Shown: positions 1-11,323 of the stretch, in pieces
Layout: each line of letters begins with the position of its first letter
How positions within the stretch are numbered: the first letter of the stretch is position 1
Source: Posidonia oceanica
Taxonomy: Eukaryota > Streptophyta > Magnoliopsida > Alismatales > Posidoniaceae
Length of the DNA stretch: 64,000 bases
Reading direction: 5' to 3'
NCBI GenBank assembly: GCA_037176725.1
Contig: JAZBRS010000020.1
Location: forward strand, 50,992,001 to 51,056,000
Notes under the pieces: model-generated
What the model was told of the DNA's origin: nothing
Seen by the model: only the letters and a program-made list of their open reading frames with translations
Database searches by the model: none
Made by a program: the position numbers and the translations under genes

Positions 1-191
1 CTTCTTTTTCTTTTATCCTCTAATCACCTTTTACGTAATACCAATGCTTACTGAGACACGATACCTAGTTACTCAGTGATTATTAGATATATATTTTTTT
101 CTTCTTTTTCTTTTATCCTCTAATCACCTTTTTACGTGAATACCAATGCTTACTGAGGCACGATACCCAATTACTCAATGATTATTAGATA
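1..191. repeat. 100-bp tandem duplication
   Basis: Two adjacent copies with a period of exactly 100 bp begin at 1 and 101, both opening with CTTCTTTTTCTTTTATCC. They share the motif TACCAATGCTTACTGAG and differ by a few substitutions and one or two single-base indels. The first copy may extend beyond the window start. No coding potential was seen. Confidence 0.85.
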
Positions 192-1050
192 TTTTTAATT
201 TTATTTATTTATTTACATAAAGTATTTCAGATCTTCCTTTATTCCCCACAACTAAGGCCTAAAGTGATAGTACAGTTTAAAGTACATAAAAGTTATAAAT
301 ATCTCAGATGATGCTATTTTTTAGATTTTGTCTCTACTCTTTGAATCATAGAGTTCTCAATTACTCAGTCTTACCTTTAAATTTCAAACACTAGGTTACT
401 AATTCACTCTTAATTGATTAGACTAATGTGGATAGTTACTAAATTTTTTTCATTTTTTTTTCAAAAATAAAGTCAAACAAGAGAATGAAAAAAAAACACA
501 AAGAAAACTCTAACTAAAGAAAATGAAAAGACACCAAAAAAAATCAAATAAAAAAAAACTTTTTTTCCTTTTTTTTAAATGAAAAAAAACATACAGAAGA
601 CTTTAATTAGAAAATGAGAAAGACACAACGAAGACTCTCTCCCACACCTAAACCATGCATTGTCCTCAATGTATATAATAAATGATATGATCAATGAAAT
701 ATAATTAAAATTAGAACAATGATATCTGATTCGGGTTGGAGTACTTCTACTGCTAAGAAAAAGAAAGTTAAGTACTTTTATACACATTTACATCCTAAGT
801 TTAGTACCCTAGATAACTCACATTCTTCTTCTCCCCGTTGGTCTACTAGAGTTGGACCTTCTCAACTCCTCTAACTCATTAAACAAATGACTTATCGAGT
901 TAGCAAGTCTTTAAGATAGTTATATACAGTGCAATAATTCTACAAATCTTATATTTATAAGATAAAAAAAACACTTTCAAAAATCAACAAGATTTTGATT
1001 GATGGGGTTATATACATCCATTCTAAAAAGTGAAGGAAAGAAGAGATTAC
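192..1050. other. AT-rich non-coding DNA downstream of the ANTH pseudogene
   Basis: No gene, RNA gene or transposon was recognised here. The stretch is AT-rich with A- and T-runs, for example at 480-580. It lies 3' of the last recognisable ANTH exon. The next expected ANTH exon, encoding the conserved stretch after the IQxALAL region, was looked for on the minus strand and not found, so the rest of the gene is either deleted or outside the window. Confidence 0.5.
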
Positions 1051-3660
1051 CAATGCTAGAGCATCTTGAATCAAATAATTGCTAGCAGCAGCTCCTTCAG
1101 GCTATAAAAGACAAGCAACATCGATAAGCATGAATTTCATAAAATTTCTCAGCAAGCGACATGCAAAAGAACAAATTTCAATGTCTCATGTGAAATTATA
1201 GAACTCTCATGAAAATCATTTAACAATATTTAACGTCCTTGTTTTCAAAATTTTCCTCAAGTAAAGTTCATCGAAAAATCACATGCATATGAAGTGCACC
1301 AGGAAAAATATTTCCAAGTTATTCTCAAAATAAAGCTCACTGAAAAATTACATGTATATGAAGTGTATTACGTAAATAAACACCCTACTCTAAAACATAT
1401 TCATTCATGTTTCTAATTCAAAGCACTAAGTCCAATTAGATCAATTAGATAGAAACTACAAAATACAATTCAATATCTCCCAAGAAGTGAAAGAACTCTC
1501 ATGAAAACAATATTCAAAATCCTTATTTTCTAAGTATTTTCTCAGAATAAAGTACATAAAAAAAACACACTGATATTCCTATTGAATGTTATTCTAGTTT
1601 TCATCTTTTCTAGATTTTTCTCAAATTAAAGTTCACTGAAAAATCACATGTATAAGGTAAATAAGCATCCTACTTTAAAATATATTCATGCACATCATTC
1701 CAGTTTGTGAGTTTTGGTCCCCCTTTTATCATGAATATATGATGTGTATCCCATCAAACTCAGAAGTAAGGTCCACTGTCCTTTATTTGATTGGAGAGGT
1801 TTGTCAACTGTTCAACTTGATTTTCAGACTTTCTTTTGTTCAATCCTTTAAAGTAAAAAGCTCCTATACAAAATCTAAAAGTTGCACATTTACAATAGCT
1901 ATATGATAACCCTGAATAGGTGAAGTTCTTATGAGTAAAGCATTCTTAATTAGTCTTGTGGATCCATAACTCAAAAAATAAAGATGGTTTCCAAATCTAC
2001 GTCTATCTACCTGGCATCCAGCAAGACGATATAATAACTATTGTAAGGCAGGCAACTGATCTAATAGCTCTTCACTCTCCAATGTTCAGGTTCTACCAAG
2101 TCCCTGAATCACAAATTACCATAAAACCATTACTTGTCAGAATTTGGTGACTAAACAGTTAAATATCAAAACAAACACTTTATTTTAAACCTGATCAGGG
2201 GTTGATCTTGTTAAACGCTCAGCTTCAATATCGTACTTCAAGATCCTAAAACATTCTAGTCGTTCCTCCAAGAATAATGCATAAGTACGAACCCATGCGG
2301 AACAATCCCAAGCTGTGATATATGGCGAAAGCATTAAAAAAGCACTATAACACTGCAATCAAGCTGAAAGTCTTGTCAATCAAAATTAATTGGTACTGAC
2401 CGATGGAGCTTGAATCATCCTTGAAGTTGGATAATTGTAAAATATGCATTTTCTGGGCGAAATTAAGAAGTGCTTCGCGGAAGGTAGGATCACCTTCTCT
2501 GAGGACCCTGTGAATAACTACAAGTGCCTTCAGTGCAACCTGTGGGTTGACGTTGGGAGAGGATTAGCCCTAAGATGGATTTATCATTTATTTCCATCGG
2601 ATATATATTTAAAGACCAAAAGATATATGTATATTTAAAACACTGGGAAGTAATAGACAAAGCAGGGAACCATGAAATGATAAGTGGAGAAAATGAATTA
2701 TTAAGTGCACCAAGTTACACACAATAAAAATAGGAAAAAATGAATACATAAGTACAAGCAACCAAGACATGCAATTTCAACATATGCAAGACCATTTATT
2801 CTAACTGACATGGTTTACAATATTGATATGTATCCTTTTCTTTAAAGAGCTAATTTATGAATCAAATATCCAATTATGCTATTGAAACAAGAATTAGAAA
2901 ATAAGAAACCAAGGATCCTTTTGAAATAGAGTTATTATTATAATAAATGATGGTTGATGTCTGAATAGAAAATGTTAGAAAATTAATTAACTTGTTGATT
3001 AGTTATATTAAATAATGTTAATTTTTTTGTGTTGTTTTCCTCCCCATCAGTGCAAAAAATACTACGAGCATTTTTTTTGTTGAAACTTGAAAAACAAAAG
3101 TGAAATCCATAAATAGACTAGTGACAAATGTCGATGGATGTCGGTAAAATATCACCAACATGTGCCAGATTTTGACATGACACAAACATGGTAATTTTGT
3201 GAAAAAAGATGTTTTTTTACTACATTTCCACCGACACACCAATACTTTCCAGACATGTCTGTTTTTTCAATTTGCCAAGGTCCAACAAGAAACCAACGTT
3301 TAAAAACCATGAATAGGACTAGCTTGAGAGTAGAAGGAAAGAGAATGGCCTCAAGATCAAGGCTGCTTATGATGACATCACTAGAAAGCTTATTGACTTT
3401 TGATAGGGCAACACCTTTTCTCCTCATCACTACTGAGCACTCATAGCAAATGCTACATACACAAGAGAGGATGGGGGCTTGGGGAGATGGAGGTTATATA
3501 TATATTGGTTAACATGTATGCTTGTAGGGACGTCTTACATGGCCTACTCATTAGCAGACTAGTGACAAGAATTGTTTGTAGGACTGCAAATGAAAATATT
3601 AGAAGACAGCGAAATGTTTGTGGGGCTGCCATGAAAATAAATTAGCTGTGACAGAGTAGA

Positions 3661-4050
3661 CATTAGTCCCAAACCTAAAAAGTAATTAATGGAGGAACAA
3701 ATTCATAAATTTTATGTGACAAATACCACAAAATCAGTGAACCAAACTAACTTTTCTCTTCTTTGTGTATGGAATGTGTTTATTCTGTGATGACGTGTAG
3801 TCTTTGAAAAGTATAGAATACTATCATCAACTTAAATTGATTGTATTACGAAGTGCCAAAAAGTTTTAGGCATTAGTCCCAAACGTAAAAGGTAATTGAT
3901 GGAGGAACAAATTCATAAATGTTATGTGACAAATACCACAAAATCAATGAACCTCACTAACTTTGCTCTTCTTTGTGTATGGAATGTGTTTATTCTGTGA
4001 TGGTGAGAAATCTTTGAAAATTATAGAATACTATCATCAACTTAAATTGA
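3661..4050. repeat. 210-bp tandem duplication inside the ANTH intron
   Basis: Copies begin at 3661 and 3871, both with CATTAGTCCCAAAC. They run in parallel through GGAGGAACAAATTCATAAAT and GTGTATGGAATGTGTTTATT to AACTTAAATTGATT. The second copy is slightly shortened and diverged. No coding role is evident. Confidence 0.85.
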
Positions 4051-4427
4051 TTATAATAGTTTTATTTCTTTGTATAAATGCTGAGCACAAGTACCATCTG
4101 TACATAACATATCAAAAAACTGTGTCCAACTCGAGGGCATCTAGAATAGCAAAAGGATAGAACATACAAAGTAATGAGATATTTAAAATTTGGCAAACTG
4201 CAAACAATTTTCCATTTGATTAAAGGCATCAATTTCACAAATGGTTACAGATTTAGTGCATCACAATCAGAGTAAAGGAATTGAGCCAAATTTCTCAATT
4301 CCTTTTTTCTATCAAAGCCTTCCTACATGTACTATGCAATGTTTTTAAAAAAGGAAAACAACCTTTACATAGATTGAATCTCTAACTTTTTAAAAAAAAT
4401 GGGAGTTTAAATGGGAAGAAACGATCG

Positions 4428-4459
4428 AAAATAAAAATAAAAATAAAAATAAAAATAAA
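4428..4459. repeat. (AAAAT)n microsatellite
   Basis: About six uninterrupted AAAAT/AATAA pentamers lie within the AT-rich intron. Confidence 0.9.
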
Positions 4460-6269
4460 TGTAACATGCATATAACCAACAATATTCAACAAATTACCTA
4501 ATATATGGAACTATTATTCAAGAATAAGTAATTTAATTCAAAAAACATAACTTGCATACATGTAATTATCATTCAACCACGAGTGTGTAATTATCATTTA
4601 ACCATGATAGTTCAAAAAATAAATTAAATAACTAAATAAGTGACAAGCATAAGGAAACAAATAAGTACCTAGATAATTAAAACATGTTAATGACAAGAAG
4701 TCATTAACATTATATTAAAAAACAGCCACTTTTATTCAAAAAATGGTGTCATGTAAAAAACGTTTAAACAGTTGTTTTTTTTTTTTGGAACAATGGTACC
4801 ATGTGTAATGTGATGAAGCAAGATTAGAACGAAAAAATAGGAACACTTTTGCTTACTATGCACTAATTCAGTGTCATTGCCAAGCAAAAGAACAAGACTA
4901 TTCAACCCCACAGAAATTTTAACCTCCTGAGGTTTGCTTAAACTGAGTGATATTCAAATGAACTTGAGCTAATTTTTTTAAAAAAATACTGTGGAAGGTT
5001 TGGCTGTCAAATATTGATATCCAAGTTTCAACTAAAAACAAGCTTAGAACGAACTTGATGTAGAGCTAGGTTTCTTATGACTTATCAAATAAACCAAGCA
5101 ACATGGGCATGAAAGTATTAGAAAAATATTCTATAAAAATTTGATGAACTCAAATTGCCTTCTTTGAACCATGAGTTTGATTAAATCTCTTGTGTTGAAA
5201 GAAAAGAACTCATTATTCTAAACACAAATCATCTTATGCTATCATGACTTACATGTGCTAAAGCCATATTATTATGAGTCCTAATGGGGGCAAATCAACT
5301 AAGGTACATGCTAGGCATTAACATGATCGATTAAATGAGCAAATCAACATTCAGCAAGGTTCTCTTGGAAGCATTATGTAGACTTAGATTTATATATCAC
5401 TTTGTTTAGAATCTACTAGGGCTTTGCACTTCCCTGAATAAAATAACCACAATTCTTTTTCTCCATATCTTATATAAAACACTGAATTCATCAAAATCCA
5501 ACTCGAGAAATCAGATTGTTCGACTTGTAGAACTGTTCTAATGAGATAACAACATATTCTAAAGAAAGAGATCCAAAGTACTTGTAGCCGCTCGTAGGTC
5601 TCCAGTTGGAAAATAAAAGCAACAGAATCAATCAAAGGCAAGACAGTGCATAATTAGAAACCTACTCTCAAGTGTATAGAGCAGTTACACTTGCCATCAT
5701 CGCATTATCAAGTAAGTTATAATAATAATTCATAAAACCAAACACGCAGGATCATCGACCTTAGTCGACGACGACAACAACAACAACTGCTTCAGTGCTT
5801 CTTTCCTCTATCATCAAACCATCAAATCAATAGAAAAAGGATACCCAAAACCAAGTCACCAGCCCCTCAAAAAAAGAGAATAGAGAACATACCGTCCAGT
5901 TGCGGGTCTTGGTCAACCTCCTGTGCAGCGCGTGTATGCAATACGCCACATCCGCCCTTGGCTGGATCACCGACGTCGCCGCCAAGATCTCTGAAATCCC
6001 AAATTTTTTCCGCCAAAAGAGAGAAGAAAAAGAAAAAGCCCCAACTTAGGGTCTGTTCGGCAAACCTACGAAAAAGGAAACCAAAAAAGATCCATCTACT
6101 CCAGGGTTCTTGATTATTACTCCGTAGATGCCTCTCCTTGGGCGGGCACTCGACATGGTTGGTCGCCTTGACGATCGCCACATCCAAATCCTACCACCAA
6201 AGAAGAATAATAAAAAAAAAGGACACAAAAAGATCAAGAACATGGTGGTACGAAAACCCTGCCATCTAT

Positions 6270-6860
6270 CTAGGGTTTTTGAGGAGGAGGAGGAGTGGAG
6301 TGGTGGAGTAGTGAGAGACCTTGTAGTCGCTGTTGAGTGATATCCTGTTCCTCCGCCATGACCACCTCCGCCTCCTCCCTCGCTCGCTCCACCACGATCC
6401 CGCCCGCCTTCACCAGCAGCTCCACCGACCCGAACTGGCCCCTGCCCATCAACGACTCCAGCTTCTCTAGGAAGTCCGCCACCACGAACCCTCTTGGCTT
6501 CCCGGTGTCGATCGGCTTCGTCCGTTGCCACCCCACCTCGAAGTTCGGGGGTTCCGAGAGCTGTACGGCCGTGCTGCTGCGGGAGTCGCGGAGGAGCGCC
6601 GCCTTCTGGCGCTTCTCCAGCTTAAGGGTCGAGGGCTGCAGGTTGTAGGGGCCCGGTGCAGAGTCGAAGTCGTCGGGGTCTGCGGTGGAGGTGGAGGTGC
6701 AGTGAGCAGGGGGGAGGAGAGTCTAACGGTGGCGGAGGGGAGGGAAATGGGTTCGTTTGGGGAAAGGTGGGATTGTCTTTAGGATTGGGAGTCGGAGGAG
6801 ATTGGGTTTTGGTAGCAGAGATGCTGTGAGACTCGGAGGACGAATGGAGGATGAAGCCAT
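6270..6860 (-). pseudogene. 5' fragment of a probable chloroplast-targeted protein gene
   Basis: From an ATG at 6860-6858 the minus strand reads MASSSIRPPSLTASLLPKP and continues Ser/Pro/Arg-rich and almost acid-free to about residue 45, the composition of a chloroplast transit peptide. After an in-frame TAG near 6720 the same frame stays open for about 150 codons. That part reads like ordinary folded protein, with PDDFDSAPGPYNLQPSTLKL, FEVGWQRTKPIDTGKPRGF and VVADFLEKLESLMGRGQFGS. A GT at 6319-6318 after QQRLQ could be the splice donor; unspliced, the frame closes at 6270. I do not recognise the family with confidence. GC content and codon use differ sharply from the AT-rich surroundings. 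The next exons of this gene do not follow; the second ANTH exon does, so two unrelated gene fragments are joined here. Confidence 0.6.
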
Positions 6861-7547
6861 TGGTGTTGGTGGGATGGGTTTGGGTGTGCTCTTCTATGGA
6901 GTGGAGTTGGAGATAAGTTTTGGACGATTAAAAGTTGTTAAGAAAGAAAGAAATAAAATGTTGTAATAATTTCATTTGCGGGGAGGTGCGTTGTGTCTCG
7001 AAGAAGAAAATTTTAACATTTAATTTTTTTTAAATAAATTCACGGAAAAAAAAAGTATTCATAGATATCTATAAATACATAGTAAAATTTTCATTTAAAT
7101 CAAACAACTATTAACCGTTAATCTAAAGGTTTTAAAATTTTACATGTTTAGTTAAATTTTAATCATTAAATTTTAAATTAAAACTTAACAGTGAATACAA
7201 CTCAGATTAGGATGGAACTTTAATATATAATAAATTATCTTATAAATTAACTAACCATATAATTAGATTTTATTTTTAAAAACAAAAAACTTAAAAAAAA
7301 AAAAAGAATGCGGAAAGATTCCTTGTACAAACAAGAATCTTTTTCTAAATTTCTAAAAATGAACAAGAAGTAATGTTTGTTATGTTTTTTCACTGACGTT
7401 TGGTAACGATTATTAGGATCAGTTTATGAAAAAAAGCATTTATTCCTAAAAAACTAAACCAAACTGGGATCAATCACAAGAAATCATTTCATAATAAAAT
7501 CAATTTCGAAATTACTCAATTAATCATAATAAATCATTTGTTATGCA
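6861..7547. other. AT-rich intergenic DNA
   Basis: No gene or element was recognised. It includes the region upstream of the transit-peptide ATG and then AT-rich sequence with A-runs. A promoter would be expected near 6900 on the minus strand, but I see no convincing TATA box. Confidence 0.4.
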
Positions 7548-8033
7548 GTGGATTTACTATGGTAAAATGTTGAATTCCACCAGTAAAAATTTATTAATAA
7601 ATGAATTTACTATGAAATCATTTCATTTGGTAATAGATGAATTTGTATCGTAACCAGAGGATTTGTCATGGTAATAGATAAATTTGTATGGTAATTGATG
7701 AATTTGCATTGTAACTTGATGATTTTCTATGGTAATAAATGAATGTGTATGGTAACAAGTAAATATTCGATGTTGAAAATCTGAAGTTGAAATCTAGTAA
7801 TAGACTCAATGTGTTGAATCCACCTGTAAAAATATGTTTTTGTATGGTAATAGTTCACATCCTATGGTAATAGATGAATTTGTATGGCAACCAAAGGATA
7901 TGTCATGGTATTAGATGAATTTTTATGGTAATAGATAAACATGCATTGTAATAGTTGACTTCCTATGGTAATAGATGAATTTGTATAGTAACCATAGGAT
8001 TTACCATGGTAAAAGATAAATTTGTATGGTAAT
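7548..8033. repeat. Degenerate short-period repeats (TATGGTAATAGATGAATTTG-like)
   Basis: A unit of roughly 20 bp, TATGGTAATAGATGAATTTG or close variants, recurs many times, with linked variants GTATGGTAACCA and GGATTTGTCATGG. Spacing is irregular. Such arrays occur in subterminal parts of plant DNA transposons, but no terminal inverted repeat was found. Confidence 0.7.
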
Positions 8034-8927
8034 TGTGATGACCCAGACCTAGGGCACAGTGTAGGTTGAAGTTCAGAGTTGCTCTTCTCTTCTTTTTCCA
8101 CTTCTTCCTCTACTTACTCTTCTCCTTCTTCTTTATTTTCTCTTTTTCGGATTAAAGAAAAAAAAAGAGAAAATAAGAGAGGAGAGGGGAGAATGATCTA
8201 GAAGAGAGGAAAGAGATGAAATAGAGAAAGAAAGAGAGCCGAGAGAGAGAGATGGAGTTGTGGTGGAGGAGGTGGTCACCGCTGCCATCTCACCGTCACC
8301 GTCACCGTCGCCGTCACTGCCGCTAGGAGGAGTGGAGGAGGATATTCGAAGGAGCTATGCAGCGGAGGAGGAGGTTGCATCGCCGCCGCGACTCCGGTGA
8401 ACGGTACACACCTTTAGGCTTCTTCCTTGAATTCTTAAAGTAATTATAGGTTCATGGTAGTGTGATTGGATGTGTGTGGATGCTTGAAGGAATTATTGAG
8501 AATTTATGGAGTATTTTTGGTGAATTTATGGAAAGCTATTGGCCATTTATGACAGATGGGGTTTTCTCAGGTGAATAGTGTCCTTCTTGCTTGTCTTTGT
8601 GATTTCTTGCAATCCATTGAACGAATCGTTGTGATTCTTGTCTCAAATGGTAAATTGTTTCGATATCTTCATTTGGGTATGTGGTTTGTAATTTTTGGTT
8701 GTTTATGGTGAGACCGGTGGTTATTCCCACTTGGGACTATTTTTGAGTCGTTCTGTATGGGGTTTAAATGGTCGTTAGGTATTCGGTATGCCGTTTTTGC
8801 CTAGTTTTGTGTGTTCGAGCCCTCGTTCGGTCGACCGAACCTTCCCGATGTACCGGACCAATGCTCGAATTCGGCAGTCTTAGGGATCTATTAATGTATG
8901 TTTGGCTAACTTGGCTTTTTGCCTTAG
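8034..8927 (+). mobile_element. LTR-like fragment, family unassigned
   Basis: The segment begins TGTGATGACCCAGACC, the start expected of a gypsy LTR. It then passes through a pyrimidine- and purine-rich tract and a GC-rich stretch (8265-8400) to T-rich unique sequence, the same internal layout as the complete LTRs of elements R and F, though the sequence is different. It ends where pol-like sequence begins at about 8928, without the usual LTR end, primer site or gag. It also does not match the LTR start at 10,397, so it probably belongs to another element or marks a large deletion. Confidence 0.4.
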
Positions 8928-10383
8928 GTTAGTGGAAGCGATTGTGGTAGCTCAGCAATTTGACCTCTTTGTACAAAACACATGGGAAAAATTGAGTGTG
9001 GAAGAAACACCCTATTTCTCTGTTGGTGTGGATGGTGGGCAGAGATATGATCTACGCTTGTACGTGCCTCAAGTAGAGGAAGTGAAGTAGAGCTTGTTGG
9101 ATGAAGTCCATCGGTCTAAATACACCATCCATCCAGAAAGCACCAAAATATATAAAGATCTGAAAAGAAACTTCTGGTGGCTGCGATGAAAAGAGAGATT
9201 GCTGAGTATGTGGCCAAATGTGCAACTTGTCAAATGGTGAAGGCTGAGCACCAGAGACTAAGGGGAGCTCTGCAACCCCTAGATATCCCGGTCTGGAAAT
9301 TGGAGCATGCCACCATGGACTTTGTGACGGGATTACCCAAGACTAGAAGGAAGAATGATGCAGTATGGGTGATCGTGGACTGACTCACAAAGTTTGCGCA
9401 CTTCTTACCTATGCAGGCGAATCTTCCATTAACACAGCTGGCTGAGTTGTACATGTCTGAGATAGTTCGTCTGCATGGGATTCATGTATCGATCGTGTCA
9501 GACCAAGACACACGGTTCACCTCGAGGTTTTGAAAGACTTTGCAAGAGGCATTTCGTACTATATTGAATTACAGCACTACTTTCCATCCTCAAACAGATG
9601 GGCAGGCAGAGCGAACCATTTAGACACTGGAAGATTTGTTGAGGGTCTGCACTTTGGACCTGAAAGGCAGCTAGGAGGAGTACTTGCATCTGATTGAGTT
9701 TGCTTATAATAATAGTTTTCACTCCAGTATTGGTATGGTGCCTTACAAAGCCTTGTATGGCAGGACATGTAGGACACCTACTTGTTGGAGCGAGGTGGGT
9801 GAACGTGAGCTTTTGGGCCCAAAAATTGTGCAGCAATATGTAGATCGAATAGAATTGATCCGCAAGAGATTGATGGCTGTACAGAGCAGGTAGAAAAGCT
9901 ATGCAGACAGGAGGTGGAGACCTTTGGAATTCGAAGAATGAGACTTCATCTTTCTGAATGTATTACCAACCAAAGGGGTGGCTAGATTTGGCAACTGAGG
10001 AAAACTGAGTCCTCGTTACATTGGACCTTACAGAATTTCCAAAAGGGTTGGTGAAGTTGCATACAAGTTGGATCTGCCTTCAAAGCTTTCAGGGGTGTAT
10101 AGCGTTTTTCATGTTTCTATGCTGAAGAAGTGTTTGGTCGACGCGTCCCAAGTAATATCGATGCAGCCAGAGGAGTTGCAGGAGAACTTGTCTCTGATTG
10201 AGGATGTTGTTTAGATTCTTGATCGAAAAGAGCAAATTCTCAGGATTAAAGTGATTCCCCTCGTTCTGGTTCAGTGGCAGCACCATGGTTCTGAAGAGGC
10301 TACTTGGGAGCGGGAGTCGGATATTTATGCTTGGTACCCCATTTGTTTTACTAGAAGTGAATTTCGGAGACGAAATTCCTTTT
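8928..10383 (+). pseudogene. Ty3/gypsy pol fragment (integrase to chromodomain), decayed
   Basis: Plus-strand conceptual translation aligns in order with the pol of elements R and F. It starts just before integrase (RYDLRLYVPQVEEVK), then the integrase zinc-binding region (HRSKYTIHPES, CATCQMVKAEHQ), the integrase core (MDFVTGLPKTRRKNDAVWVI, then SIVSDQDTRFTSRF, then FAYNNSFHSSIGM) and the tether with a chromodomain-like end (ILDRKEQ to EEATWERE). It contains a one-base deletion near 9180 and about nine stops. Where the original residue is clear, the stops sit at Gln, Arg or Trp codons. Gag, protease, RT and RNase H are missing. It is a non-functional remnant of the same broad chromovirus clade as R and F, but more diverged. 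Confidence 0.85.
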
Positions 10384-10396
10384 AAAGAGGGTAGGA
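10384..10396 (+). promoter_or_regulatory. Polypurine tract of the decayed gypsy element
   Basis: AAAGAGGGTAGGA lies immediately before TGTAATATCC, the start of the 3' LTR. Position and composition fit the plus-strand priming site of an LTR retrotransposon. Confidence 0.7.
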
Positions 10397-11052
10397 TGTA
10401 ATATCCAGGTCTTTCAAGATCTACTTTTCTATTGAATTAATTTTGGGAAATTTTTTCCCGAATTATTTTTGTGGAATTAGAGTTAATTGCTTGTAATTGT
10501 ATTATTTTCTTTAAGCAATCGAATTAGAGTTGTGGTTGTGTTCTCCTGTTATGTTGTGGCCTTTTCCTGGCTCTCTGTGCTGTGTGGTGGTTTGGCATTT
10601 AGATGTGTGGGACCTCTATGTAAAAAAAGAAAAGAAAAGAAAGAGGAAATGCCAAGAATGCATAGTGTTTCCCGTGTTTCTTCCACCATACGCCTTCCCT
10701 ACAACCGCCATACCCTACGTCACCTTCACCTGCGTCTCCGAGCGGCTGTTGGCGATAGGAGGGCGATTGAAGGAGCAGCCAGCCATGGGACGTGGGACAC
10801 GAGAGGAGAGGGTGAGGAAGAGGACTGGAGGAGGAGAACCAGAGGTAGAGAAGGAGCGTGTGTGCGAGAAGGGAGCAACCAGAGAAGGAAGAAGAAGAGG
10901 ATAAGTAGTTAGCCGGCGTACGCATCTTTTTCATTTCTTTCCCTATTAGATTTCATGCAAATCCCTGATAATAGGTTGATTACATAATTGTTGAAGCATG
11001 AATGTGATTTTATGGTTTTATGGAATTAATGGTTGAATTTTGCAAATTTTTT
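10397..11052 (+). mobile_element. Partial 3' LTR of the decayed gypsy element
   Basis: Starts TGTAATATCCAGG directly after the polypurine tract and pol remnant. It includes a GC-rich stretch at 10,650-10,915 with open frames on both strands, which I read as LTR leader rather than a gene. The LTR end was not found; a MITE-like sequence and then element R interrupt it. Confidence 0.6.
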
Positions 11053-11275
11053 GGTAGGGCCCGACCTTAATTAAGATAAGTAGAACTCTAAATCTCTCAA
11101 CCGTTGGATTTGCATCTTATGGTACTGGATTTATTGGAAAGTGTGGTTACCGTAACTACCTCCATATTTAATGGAATTCTTTTAAATTATTATTATTTAA
11201 ATGGTGGTTACTGAGATGAAGATGGATGATTAAGATTAAAGGCCCTACTTAGCTTAAGTAGGGCAGGGCCCTACC
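11053..11275. mobile_element. Possible MITE with GGTAGGGCCC inverted ends
   Basis: GGTAGGGCCCGACC at 11,053 is mirrored by an end reading GGTAGGGCCCTGCC on the opposite strand at 11,275. The 223 bp between them are non-coding. Just inside the right end is a perfect hairpin, CCCTACTTA-GCT-TAAGTAGGG. I found no convincing target-site duplication, so the assignment is tentative. Confidence 0.4.
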
Positions 11276-11318
11276 AGATCATTATTCTCTCTCTATATAT
11301 ATATTTATGTATATATAT

Positions 11319-11323
11319 ATAGG
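11319..11323. other. Target-site duplication of element R, left copy (ATAGG)
   Basis: ATAGG directly precedes the R LTR terminus and recurs directly after the other R LTR, at 60,230-60,234. The 5-bp length is standard for Ty3/gypsy integrase. The site is the edge of a TA microsatellite. Confidence 0.93.

Larger units (their letters stand above)
2540..5892 (-). other. Long intron of the ANTH pseudogene
   Basis: This 3.35-kb gap separates the exon ending in RNWT from the exon starting VALKALVV, with GT at 5892-5891 and AG at 2541-2540. It is AT-rich and non-coding and holds a 210-bp tandem duplication and an AAAAT microsatellite. Small open frames in it are short and resemble nothing known to me. 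Confidence 0.7.
1051..6190 (-). pseudogene. ANTH-domain clathrin assembly protein (AP180/CALM type), broken
   Basis: Minus-strand exons with matching phases and GT/AG borders are 6190-6121, 5990-5893, 2539-2401, 2312-2191, 2103-2011 and 1101-1051. Translated pieces match plant ANTH clathrin-assembly adaptors: DLDVAIVKATNHVECPPKER, then [64 protein letters not shown] and LLDQLPAL. Such proteins bind phosphoinositides and clathrin at the plasma membrane or TGN during vesicle budding. Exon 2103-2011 has two in-frame stops: TGA at 2088-2086, where the family has Arg, and TAG at 2040-2038, where it has Gln. The first coding exon (the initiator Met and the ALKD-type N-terminus) is absent, and everything after PEGAAASNYLIQDALAL is missing from the window. 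Third positions are GC-rich in the two 5' exons and AT-rich in the rest. Identity as an ANTH gene is firm; pseudogene status rests on the stops and the missing first exon. Confidence 0.88.

Noticed and set aside
1956..2150. Plus-strand 64-codon frame
   Set aside because: It is the complement of a recognisable ANTH exon on the minus strand.
10487..10934. Frames of 111-141 codons on both strands in the partial LTR
   Set aside because: They are GC-rich LTR leader sequence with basic, low-complexity peptides on both strands and no motif.
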